A DNA stretch of 64,000 bases, taken from assembly GCF_037975245.1 (NCBI RefSeq), contig NC_092570.1, positions 7,049,001 to 7,113,000 of the forward strand, given 5' to 3'. The notes under the pieces were generated by a model. It searched no databases and had not been told where the DNA came from. It saw only the letters and a program-made list of their open reading frames with translations. How positions within the stretch are numbered: position 1 is the first letter of the stretch; the number at the start of each line of letters is the position of its first letter. Source of the DNA: Apostichopus japonicus (Eukaryota; Echinodermata; Holothuroidea; Aspidochirotida; Stichopodidae). Position numbers and translations under genes: made by a program. This document shows, one piece after another, positions 12,901 to 23,700 of this stretch.

Positions 12901-15682
12901 GCGCCTTCCCCTACAGGCTACGACAACTCCCACCAATCATAGATATATATGCAACTAACATAGTTTGATGTTACACATTTCATACATCACTATGCACAGT
13001 GTATTATATGTCATGTTACACACAGTTATGGTAGACCTCGCTGACAAACCATACCCACACACTGAGGAGTCTGAGGTCCACATGGAGTACTAAAAAGCTA
13101 GTAGTTTGCATTAAATGTACACTTGCAAGGTAAATCTGTTTTACTTGCTGGAGGTTTGAAACTACAAATTGAAGCAAACAAGTATCTATATAACCCTGAT
13201 AAACAGAAAATTTGCAAAAAAATTCAGATTATTGATGTACACAAGTTTTAAGTTGAAGCCTATTTGAAGGAAGTTATAGAAGTAGCTAAAAAGGAAACAT
13301 GTTCAACATGTATATATCCTCCTGCTGTATAACTTGCCTTTCCTTGAAGCTTAAATCCTTGGTTTTAAGAAAGATGCCCAAGAATGTAAACCAAACAACT
13401 TCATCCACACACATCTCCATCCCAATCCTTATAGGTGAAATCCTATAACACTGAAGCAGTTCCATCCAGAATGAACTCTAGACAATTCAATGCTATAACC
13501 TAACTCCTAATAACCACATGACTGCAATGAGGTTTCATTAAAAAATGCCCTCAATTAGCACAATAATAAGTCCTTGTTGAATATTCTATGTGTATAAATA
13601 TTCAACAACTGCACAATAGTATCTTTGCCCATACCACCTGTTCCTAGTATGATGAACTATGCAAACCCAATTCATCATCCACAGCTTAGCCAAAATTCTT
13701 AGCCCATTCAATGTAACTACTTTGCACTCCATACCCCTTTGTTGCAAAATACATGTAGACATATAGCTACCTGTATTATAGTAACAGTATAAGTTTTAAG
13801 TGTATGTATCACTGTATCTGAACTGTTCAGCTCAGAGAATGGTGAGGCTGACTGCTTCTTGGCTGTGATTATATCCATACATGTAACAGTAATTCTGCAC
13901 TAGACATAACACTGATCACAGTCTCAGTAAGAGAAATCTGGTGCTGATCGTGTATTACAGACCTGTCAACCTGTTTGACCCCAAAATAGGGAGAATAACA
14001 TTTTTCAGGGCCAAAAAACCAGGGGAAAATAGGGAGGTTGGTAATTTTCAACTGAAATTACTCCTAAATAAATAGTCTACAGTACCGCTCATGTATAACT
14101 GGACATTAAAAAACCGGGAGAATAGAATATGAAACCGGGAGGCTGGGAGATTCGAGTAAAACCGGGAGTATCTCAGTAAAACTGGGAGAGTTGACAGGTC
14201 TGGTACACAGAACTTGTTATGGGGTATTATGTTGTTGTCGGGAATGGGTGGGGGGTTTGGCCAAAGTTGTATCATGGATCACAAAGGGGGCAAAGAGCCA
14301 AAGAACACCTAATGAAAATATAGATAAGAATTCTCTTCAAGGACAATAACTTACAAATTCTAAACCAGTTGGTTGTAAAACTGGTTGTCACCATTAACAT
14401 ACTAACAATATAGTAATCTAATGGACATACACTAATGTACACTGTGTACTGCATAATGCAGACAGACTAATCATATGGCTAACATTCTTTCCAAACCTTG
14501 CAAACAACAAGTGACTAATTGTTCTAACTGTCCTGAGCATTGCCTTACCCTGAGAAGACAATGATTTCAATTGGTTGACATATATAATAATCACCCAACC
14601 TATAAATGCCTAGTCCTACATAAAACATACTGTAATCATGTGCAAAAAGTATGCACTTTCATTAACAGTTGATAAAGTAGATGAATAGGTCATTGACCTT
14701 GATACAAAACTGTGCATCTTCAATTCTTTTAACTTGAAGTGAATGCCAGTTTGTCAAATTCTTGTCAGGTAAAATTAGGCTTAATGTTACAGTACATCAG
14801 TCCATGTCCCATTCATAGCTGGTTGTTTTATTTTAGAATATACCATTCCATAATAGGTTGGCATCAAGTTTAACAATGGTAAAAGGGTAGGGATTAATAA
14901 TAATATAAATAATCTTAATCCACTAAACTACAATTGATTCTGGATGTGAATTGTTTTCTCAAATAACTTGAGAGCGCCAAAACAACGCCTGTTTTAGATT
15001 GTACACGAATAAAAAACTGCCCAGGCTACTTAATAGAATGTTTCGATTGGTGACGAATGGGACATGATCCTAGAAATCAAATAGTTCTTGAAACCCAAGA
15101 AATCCTCACATTGTTTTATATTCAGAGGGTTTAGGCCTGTGTGATACAAGAACATCATGAGCAGGGTCATATTTGAGTGTCTCAAAGTAGCCTTAGGGTA
15201 ATATTAGCCTATCAATTAGGCTTATCCAGGCCTTTAATAATAGCCTAGGCCTACAGTATATGAATTTCATAGGTGCAAGACATGACAACATCCCCTGTAT
15301 CATCCTATGGTAGCGCTTATGCTTAATAGTAAGGTCGAAGGTTACTAGTTTATTATTGAGCATAGGCCTATAGTGGTGTATTATTAACCTGGAACTCAAG
15401 CTGTAAGATATTGGTAAATTTATTACAGCGGAGTAAAGCTAGAATCGGCAGTGTTACTGTTAGCCTAACATTAGACCCTGTGTAAGGCCTAACGTTACAA
15501 ATCGACTAAGAGTAGCATTGACGGAATATCGACTAATTAGCTGGCAACATCTTACCCATATGATTGGTGTCTAAGCAAACGACTGGAATTTCTTTGAGGG
15601 GGATGTGGCCAGTACCAAATCCTACCCTCCATGGACAGCAACGACACCTAAGGCAGCAGAAACAGCCCGACATTTTATCCAT
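9836..15682 (-). CDS. SPRYD7: SPRY domain-containing protein 7 (5 coding exons, 204 aa)
   Basis: Orthologue of vertebrate SPRYD7 (CLLD6), a small protein that is little more than one SPRY/B30.2 domain. Its molecular role is not established; SPRY domains usually bind protein partners. Coding exons on the minus strand are 15682-15556, 12001-11885, 11603-11434, 10882-10780 and 9933-9836. They sum to 615 nt, all GT-AG, all in frame. The N-terminus is Cys-rich (CFCCLRCRCC), followed by GTGHIPLKEIPVV. The SPRY core follows: GRRICGTGGALANAP, YFEMKVQST, GIWGIGLATRKIDL, SDGALYHG, VTYDHIELNFYKNG and VDDSAILDIQFSEFYHVPP, then a stop. Human SPRYD7 is 196 aa, so the model is full length. Two in-frame ATGs (15682 and 15673) are possible starts; I chose the upstream one. 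Intron 1 is 3.5 kb and carries a MITE. Confidence 0.94.
10780..10882 (-). CDS. SPRYD7: SPRYD7 coding exon 4
   Basis: Encodes GVTYDHIELNFYKNGESLQ and SPVTGIKGTLYPALY. The acceptor is catag|GGGG and the donor is TACG|GTAAGT. It continues into exon 5 by completing a Val codon. Confidence 0.93.
11434..11603 (-). CDS. SPRYD7: SPRYD7 coding exon 3
   Basis: Encodes GIWGIGLATRKIDLNKVPLG and a segment with SDGALYHG and VQEGDIL. The acceptor is cgtcag|GAATC and the donor is CTG|GTTTGT. Confidence 0.93.
11885..12001 (-). CDS. SPRYD7: SPRYD7 coding exon 2
   Basis: Encodes GNDVVIVKTGRRICGTGG and ALANAPLVQDKAYFEMKVQS. The acceptor is atgcag|GAAAT and the donor is ACAG|GTAAGT. Confidence 0.95.
12197..12290 (+). 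repeat. Pyrimidine-rich CCCTCC/CATCC low-complexity tract
   Basis: Irregular repeats of 'ccctcc' and 'catcctccctc' within SPRYD7 intron 1. Confidence 0.8.
12383..12483 (+). repeat. Dispersed repeat, arm 1 of an inverted pair
   Basis: This segment matches the reverse complement of 16023-16124 at about 85-90% by eye, including a long match around 'cactgccatatgagtcatta'. The pair straddles SPRYD7 exon 1. The family is not recognised. Confidence 0.75.
13958..14202. mobile_element. Short hAT-like MITE with perfect 13-bp TIRs
   Basis: CAGACCTGTCAAC at 13958-13970 is matched by GTTGACAGGTCTG at 14190-14202. The interior has repeated 'aaaaccgggag' and 'aggggaaaatagggag' words. At 245 bp with no coding capacity it is non-autonomous. 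The 8-bp flanks do not match clearly, so the target duplication has decayed or the ends are slightly off. hAT assignment rests on the CAG...CTG termini. Confidence 0.7.
15556..15682 (-). CDS. SPRYD7: SPRYD7 coding exon 1
   Basis: Encodes MDKMSGCFCCLRCRCCPW, then VGFGTGHIPLKEIPVVCLD. The donor is ATGG|GTAAGA. There are two ATGs three codons apart. The block of eight Cys residues near the start resembles, but extends, the CCLRCC of the human protein. Confidence 0.92.
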
Positions 15683-16937
15683 TGGCTGTGTTAATTAAAT
15701 TTCGGTGACTCATAAATTTTCGCTGAAAGGATACTGAGCCGATAATGTACATTCGGGTGTACGTATATGTACAAACCCCTTTCGGCGATCGTAAATAACA
15801 GAAATATGAATATGCAATCTCAGGAAAGAAAAACAACCAATCAAAAAAGTTTTCTTTATGGGGTTTCGCTTACTAAACGGTTGCTCATATGGGAGTTGAC
15901 AAGAGAAGAATGGAAGGTTCACTAGATCTTTCTGGTAAACATTTTCTAGCCTAGATGATAAAATTATAACTACCAGATACAAGAACAGGGAAACAGCAGG
16001 GTGGTGAAGAAAGTTGGGATCTAGGAAAAGTTGAAATACTTAATGACTCATATGGCAGTGTGCACATTTTAAAGGTAAGCTTTGTTATATATTCATTACC
16101 AGAAAAAGAAAGTGGTAAATTGAATTCACATAGCATCATGCTGTATCATGGGGAGGTACCATATGCCCCTCTCCTTGAGAAAGTTTGGTACGATCTGGGG
16201 TGTTTAGTTGGAAATAGGTGTTATATTTTGCAACTTTTGAAAGTAATTTATGTTCAAGAATGTTCCAATTATCATTTCCTTAATTAATGTCATTTTCCTT
16301 CTTTTTTTCTCTCCAATTCTTTGGTAACCCTCTGAATGCTTTTAGCAACCACTAATAGGTCGGACCCTCACTTTGAATACCAGGGTTATAGAGGATGGGA
16401 ATAGCTATTAAAAGCAGTCTTCAAGAAGATGAACTTCAAGAGGATACTACTGTAATACACAACCTGAAGCAGTCATTCATTGAAAATCATCCCTGAAGGT
16501 TAGTTCACAATAATACCCTTAATTTGTTTCTCTTCCCATAATTATGGTGCATACTTTATTACTTGATTTTTGTGATTTCATTTGTGCCATACTACCTGCA
16601 TTGGTGTGATCCTATCATAATAAGTGCCTATTCTAATACAAGAGATTTGATGAAACATGTGAACAAGGACTGTACAGAAGCTGAAACACAAATGGTATAC
16701 TTCGCTATTAGCATCTTTAATGTATCCATTCAAAAATCCCTTTATAGAGAGCCTTTATTGATATTATTCTGAAATGTTTTTCTTTTCTTGCTTCCATTTG
16801 TCAACAACTGTCCATCATTTTGCAAGAGTCTGACAAAGTGCAGAGAAGCAAGACCACCATGTGAAACTTATTTTTAAAACTTACATCCAATAATAAAATA
16901 CAATAACATAAATAAAAAGCATTTGTTGGAATATTAC
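15683..16937. other. SPRYD7 upstream region / ARMC3 downstream region
   Basis: A 1.25-kb spacer between the SPRYD7 start and the ARMC3 poly(A) signal, so the SPRYD7 promoter should lie here. It contains arm 2 of the inverted dispersed repeat (16023-16124). I see no TATA box I would defend. Confidence 0.6.
16023..16124 (-). repeat. Dispersed repeat, arm 2 of an inverted pair
   Basis: Reverse-complement partner of 12383-12483, about 340 bp upstream of the SPRYD7 start codon. Confidence 0.75.
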
Positions 16938-16943
16938 TTTATT
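16938..16943 (-). terminator. ARMC3: Candidate ARMC3 poly(A) signal AATAAA
   Basis: TTTATT on the plus strand, 722 bp beyond the ARMC3 stop codon. It is the first canonical signal I noticed downstream. Confidence 0.5.
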
Positions 16944-17664
16944 TCAAGTTTCCCAATTCTCTACAACACACGTATCTACATATTGAGGTTTTAAGTCGTT
17001 ACATTATTATACAGGTCAAGGAAACAAAACCAGAAGAGATGAGGGTTTACATAACTATATACTCACAACCAAACAAATGATTTTGCTAAAGGAACCCTTC
17101 CCCTCCCTTCCTCTTTTCACCTCACTAAATACCTTCCTCCCCCCCCCCCTCTCCTTCGTCTCTAAGGTAGAGTCTGTGTTCGCTTACACTTTCCCTGTCA
17201 AGAGCAGTAATATTACCACAGCATCTCAATCAGCATCAATGAATTACATTGAAATTGTAACTATTAGCTAATTAGATAACTAACGGTAACCAATAAAAGT
17301 AAAGCTGGATCAATACTCGTTAGGTCTGGTAAGATAACTGCAAACTAGCAAACTGAATGCAGATAGCTTCTTTTCAGGGTATTCTTACAAGAAACCACAA
17401 GATAGCAAAAAGAGAACATGTCACACAATTATAAATATGAAAACATCACAACAATTGAGGCACAAAATCACTTTTGGTATATTTCTCTAATGAATGTTAC
17501 ACTAATGTTTCTCCACACTTCTTAAAAACAATGTTTCCCAAAATATTGAAATATGGTTGATGTTTTGTGATCTTGTCCAGTTTATCTGATTCCCAAAGTT
17601 GTCCATGTTTTTTTCCTTCAGTCTTCAGGCAGCTTTAATTAATCTTGTGTTGATGCTTGTTTCT

Positions 17665-17775
17665 TCATATTTTCTGGTAATTGATGGCATCTGGTGAATC
17701 GGATAGAAACAGACTCCCTGGATGATGGATCAAATCTACGATGAACGGTTTTGGAGGAAACCTTGGTAACTCGGG
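17665..17775 (-). CDS. ARMC3: ARMC3 coding exon 18 (terminal)
   Basis: Encodes PELPRFPPKPFIVDLIHHPG, then a tail ending DAINYQKI and TGA at 17667-17665. It matches the vertebrate end (VIDLMFHPG, DLYRFI). The acceptor is tacag|CCCGAG. Confidence 0.93.
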   Translation of the reverse strand, partial: PELPRFPPKPFIVDLIHHPGSLFLSDSPDAINYQKI

Positions 17776-20700
17776 CTGTAATAATAGATGGAAGAAAATA
17801 AGCGATTCAGAATGAGTCAACATACATTTATTGATGAATAGAAGATTAGCAAAGACGAAATATGAATGAGCTACTAATTATAAATCTAAGTACAAGTTTT
17901 ATATTTGTTTGTTGTAATACTGAGGGTTTAAGCAGATCAAGGAGTGGGGACAGCTGTGAGACAGGTAGCTGTTGTGTGACATCACAGATTATTGTTTAAT
18001 CCATTCTTCTAAGTCCACAAAATGATTTTCAATGGTTTTTTACCCTTGGATGACATTCAAAACTCTTTTTCCTCCAATTATTCTTCAATGAATTGTAAAC
18101 ATTCCATTTGAAGCAATAAACGTCTTAGGATTTCCCATCGAGTTTGATTGTGCTGCATCTGAGAAACTAACCTTATGATCTGTGAACTAGACTACATAGT
18201 CCAGTCACTTTAACTGATGGACCACACTACTTTTTTCAAAGGTCATTTCTCAAAATTTAAAAAAAGTGTTATAAAATTCCAACCTGGACTGATAGCAATG
18301 TGTGTTTTTAATGGTCTACATTGATCAAATTCAATGTTGTGCCTAAAGTTATCCTCTCATACAAGAGAACCCCATCTCGATATGTTTGTCCCTAACTTTA
18401 GATTATGGTTGATTGCATGTAACCTAATTCGGCTAAAATCTTCCACAACTCCAGGAAGTGTATCACATAAGGTGGTCTATGATGTCATTATGGTAGATGA
18501 ACATCAAAAGCATGACATTTCTCAATTTCTTAAATTTTAATTTTAAAAATTTTAAAAATTTTAAAAATTTTAAAAATTTTAAAAATTAAAATTTTTTTTT
18601 TTTTTTTTACATTTTTTACATATTTTAAATTTTCTCAATTTCTTGTTAATTTATCCTTGAAATGAAATACATTTGGAAGTTTGCTTAACTCCATTACCAT
18701 GATGACATCATTCACCTTGCTGTTGCCATGTTGTGCATGTCACAAAATATCTCTACAATTGTGACCAGACTCTATCTGGTGAACACCACAAGCTGTCTGA
18801 TGCAAAGCATGATTTATTGACTATAAAATAATGATCATAATAAAGTTTCCAAATTCACACATAATTACAATGACAGGAACAACAAAAATTATGCTGGCAA
18901 TTAAAAACGATAGAATTTGGATGGAAATGAGATACTTACGTTGTCATCGTCATCTGTTAAGAGTACTTCGTTCCACGCTCTGTTGTACTCTCCTCTCACT
19001 AATGTGCACGCAAGACCGATCCTGTCTGCTAACACCTAAAAGAATCATGATAAGAAATTACGGATTACTTCTCTCACTTGTCTCCATATTGAATAATTAT
19101 GGTACTTTAAAAGCAACAGGTAAAGACCATCAAAAATGATATCATTTACTAAAGGAAATTGATCCCAGTCCACCTATTTTAGATGTGTCCCACAAGATCA
19201 ATTTTCTGTCCCCCCGCCACCCCCCACCCCAGCCACCGCCCAAGGTTTAGAGTTACCGTTTTTGTCTACCTTTCAGAGTAGTGCTCTGTGGTGTGAAACC
19301 CTATGATATTACCACCAAATTAATTTTATGTCACCCCACCCTCCAAACCCCACTCCTATGGCATAGTGATACTGTTGTCAGGTACCTTGAAGAGTAGTGC
19401 TGTGACAGTGGATCCCTCAGTCTATTCCCACTGGATTAGTCATCACACCCCTCTCCCCCCCCCAACTCCCCCCTCCATCTTAGCATAGTGTTATTGTTGT
19501 CAGATTACCGTAAGGAGTAGTGCTCTGTGATAGTGGATCCCTCAGTCCACTGATACTAGATTAATTTCACGTCCCTATCCCCCTCCCTTCCATCTTATCA
19601 TAGTGATATTGTTATCATATACCTTATATAGTAGTGCTCTGTGGTAGTGGACCCATAAGTCTATTCACACTAGATCAATGTCACACCCCTATCCCCCTCC
19701 CTTCCATCTTATCATAGTATTAGTGTATTCAGTTACCTTATATAGTAGTGCTCTGTGATAGTGGATCCCGCGGTCTATCCTGCCGATCGGAATGATGTTA
19801 TTCTTCAACTCGTACTTCAGCTGACTAATGGATAACTCGTAGCTGAAATTTGAAAGCTGCCCTCGCTCGATACTGCCTCCCATTTTCTGACTGACAAATC
19901 TGACGAAAAAGGGAAACGGTAAATGATCATAAGATGAATCCTTACAACAGGTTTACCTGCGACCGTACCTGTTTGCTAAAACTGACAGTGGCAACTACCG
20001 TGAGAGTGAATAGTGACAATTTTCTCTTCAACTGTCACCAGTAGTGTCTAACGAAGCAACTATTACTTCATATGAAACACTACTTCAACCATATCTATGA
20101 TCAATAGGATGACAGCCTAGCCATCTATTAAAATCCACATCTATTAAACCCACATCTATTAAACCCACATCTATATAAGACCCACATCTATTAAAATCCA
20201 CATTGCACTCTGAAATACTCTATATTTCCAACCCATGCTGTTTTACAAACTGAAATTACACTTCTAAAATGTAGTTATAAACTCTAAAATGATTTGAAGT
20301 TGTTAAATCAACCCAAACATGACATCAGGTGATTAGATTATATATAAAGTGTGATGTCAAAGGTCATTTGAGAACAAAACTCCACACAGTTAGCACAGAT
20401 ATGGGGAAATAATTTATCCAGTTTCACATTGCAAAATGCTACACAAAATGGTAAAATTTGCTATAAATATCACTATTCTTGTACACAGGAACCACAGTAT
20501 TTACAAAGAGACAGAAACCAGAACATCCAAAACAGCTACACAAAATTTGAAACACTGAGTTATTCCCTGTGATAGTGTTAACTGAGCAGTGTTTGGGGGG
20601 TGGGGATGGGGAATGGCATGTTATATACCACATACATATCTATACCATTAAATCTATATCCTGACATGATAGTGTCCTGCAGTTCATTGTTTGCTGAAAA

Positions 20701-23700
20701 TTTATCTTCATATTTAGGTCAATAACCAACATCCCAATTTAGCAAGTTTTGAAACCATGAAGATGCAAATCTTTTAAAAACTGGTTAAATATTATGAATA
20801 ATGCATCTGGCAACAAACAGAGTTAGTATAAATGTCATCATGTGCAATTTGAACTGAAAGTGAAAATCAATTTATCCACCGAGGAAAATAAAAATTCTTC
20901 AAATAAGTTTGCAAGTTAGTTAAACCTTTCTAAAAAGGAGGAGAACAATAACAACCAAGCAAAAATTCCAGATTTATCATATTTTAAGACAAAATCATAA
21001 CCAATAATATTACAATATAAATATAGCAATAAATATTATAATAAATTTTTCTTTGAAAAGACCACACCTACTATGACCCACTCCCTGATATAAGGCATTG
21101 TTGACATGGTTACACTATGTTTACATTCAAGCAACCATATCTCAAGTTAGGAACCAGATCTTTGAGATTTTGGGGCTTTCAACCAAACCAGTATAAGCCA
21201 TTTTGCTCTCTTTCTCCCTGTATGCGTGTAGCATTGTCTACCACCCTGATGTTAATTCCTTTTCAACTTTTCCTCACAGAAAGTCAACTTACTGTGCCAG
21301 ACAAATGACCTGTTCCTTGGTGGTCGGTAGCGGGTGTATTTCATCTGTGACGGCGTTGACGTACTCTTCTAGTTTGGAGTCCGACTGCGGTTCATACGGT
21401 GACTGTTGCTGTGACAACAGTGCCTGCTGCTCGGCTAATCTGTCCGCCTCTAATCTCTCCCGTAACTCTCGTTCTTCCCGCTCTCTCTTCGTCTCTCTTT
21501 TGCTGATAAAAAAATTGAAACCAAATAACAACTTCAAAAGGATTTAAAGATGTTGAATAAAACCTTTTGAGACAAAACAAACTGATATATTGAGATAGAA
21601 TCTGTCAGTGACTAATGTAGATATAGATTACCCGAATTAAATTATCTAACCTCTCCTCACCCACCATCTCCACACTTACCTCTCTCTCTCTCTCTATCCA
21701 AAGAAGAAAAAAGAAAAAAAGTATCCTAAGAAAGATCCTATTATATCCATCAGTCATTTCTATGCAAACTTTAATGCATAAATGGATGGAACTTGAAGGA
21801 ATTCTTCTTTGCAGGCGAGCAAATTAAATACATTCAATAAAATAAACAACAGAGAAATAATGTCATCAAATTATCTTTCCCTTTTGCCTTGTAATGGATA
21901 CTTTTTTGTTACATTCACTTTGCTAAGCAAGATTAGAAACTAGACCAGGTTTCCCTTATCGATGAGAAACATCACAAAATCTTTCCGGTCATTTCAACTT
22001 GGACACAGAGGACAAGTTTTATATGCCTGACTTGTAATGACTGACTTACAAAGTGTGACTTGATACAATCAACAATGACTTGATACATCTGACTATGTAT
22101 CACTTATTAGTGATTTGTATGAACTTTTAACATTGCCAATGTTTTCAATTGATAATTCTTCCCTTGACAACTTTACAAACTTTCAATACTTCAGAGACTA
22201 TATTATTTGGTTTATAATTGATACAAAAAGTAGTAAACAGCATTTCATTTAAAGGAAGGTGTGGACTTGGGTTGGTGAAAGGGGTTGTGCGGTGCAAGAG
22301 GTATTCCTGAATCCTACCTTTTTACAGAGGACTTTGAAGGTCTCATACTCGTTTTGGAATCCACTCTGATATCGCCATCGGAAGGAATGGTTGGGACTGG
22401 AGTTACCGTAGGGCTGCTGTTGATTCAAAAAGAGGAAAAATGGATCAGTAACGATATAAGCTTACATCAGCAAAAGAGAAAGTACAGAGTTTATATCAGT
22501 ATCAGTGACACAAAACATTGCCCGGGCCATCGGCTTACAAGTTTGCATTCTTAACTACAATTCAAGTTATGAGAGCACTGTTATGTATGAACATGACACG
22601 GGTGTTGTCATGACAACAGGGGCTAATGGTATAAATGAGCTACAAAACATGTGTCCTTTAGCTTTACCTACTATGGACTTATTCTTACCTTCTTGGCACT
22701 CCACAATTAACCAGTATGGCAGCTTTAGCTTTACCTACTATGGATCTATTCTTACCTTCTTGGCACTCAACAGTTAACCAGTATGACAGCTTTAGCTTGA
22801 CCTACTATGGACCAATTCTTACCTTCTTGGCACTCCACAGTTAACCAGTATGCCAGCTTTAGCTTTACCTACTATGGACTAATTCTTACCTTCTTGGCAC
22901 TCAACAGTTAACCAGTATGACAGCTTTAGCTTGACCTACTATGGACTATTTCTTACCTTCTTGGCACTCCACAGTTCACCAGTATGACTGTTTTAGCTTT
23001 ACCTACTATGGACTAATTCTTACCCTCTTAGCACTCCGCAGTTAACCAGTAACACAGCCTTAGCCTTACCTATTATGGACTAATTCTTACCCTCTTGGCA
23101 CTCCACGGTCAACCAGTATGACAGCTTTAGTTTACCTACTATGGACTAATTCTTACCTTCTTGGCACTCCACAGTTAACAAGTATGACAGGTCTCTTTTG
23201 GTTCACTTCCCTCTTGCTCAGTTCTTCGAGGGTTTGAAACTTTTCATCCGGTCGGATCTATATCAAAGGAATCAAGAAATTTTACAGAATGACATCTCTT
23301 ACTACGGATGAAAAGCAGATAGACAAACATAACATTCAGTTGGGAGATTTGAAAATGCAGTCGGGGAATATTTTGATTGCTCCTCTGAGATCAGATTGCT
23401 CTTCCATACATAGGTTCATGACTTTATGAAAAGGCTTTGAAGAATCGTGCACAAAGAAACGTCTCATGCCGGTAATCTGACCTAGTTTCCAATGAGAACA
23501 GAAGTGTTAGACACCACCATCGATCCCAGAAAATACACACACAGCTTGCTACCGTCGGTAATTACACACTGGTGTACAGTCAATACATGCAGCTATGGTC
23601 AATAACCCCAACACAGTGTACATAACAGCGATGAACATCTCAGGTCTATATAAAAGATAGCAAGGTATCACGTTTCATTACTGTCTGCATTTTGTAGCGA

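Larger units (their letters stand above)
12002..15555 (-). other. SPRYD7: SPRYD7 intron 1
   Basis: A 3.55-kb intron. It holds a CCTCC-rich tract at about 12197-12290, one arm of a 100-bp inverted dispersed repeat (12383-12483), and a 245-bp hAT-like MITE (13958-14202). I see nothing else. Confidence 0.8.

Noticed and set aside
18533-23190. CRISPR array
   Set aside because: The regular 67-bp and ~114-bp repeats are contiguous tandem arrays with no unique spacers, in a eukaryotic intron.
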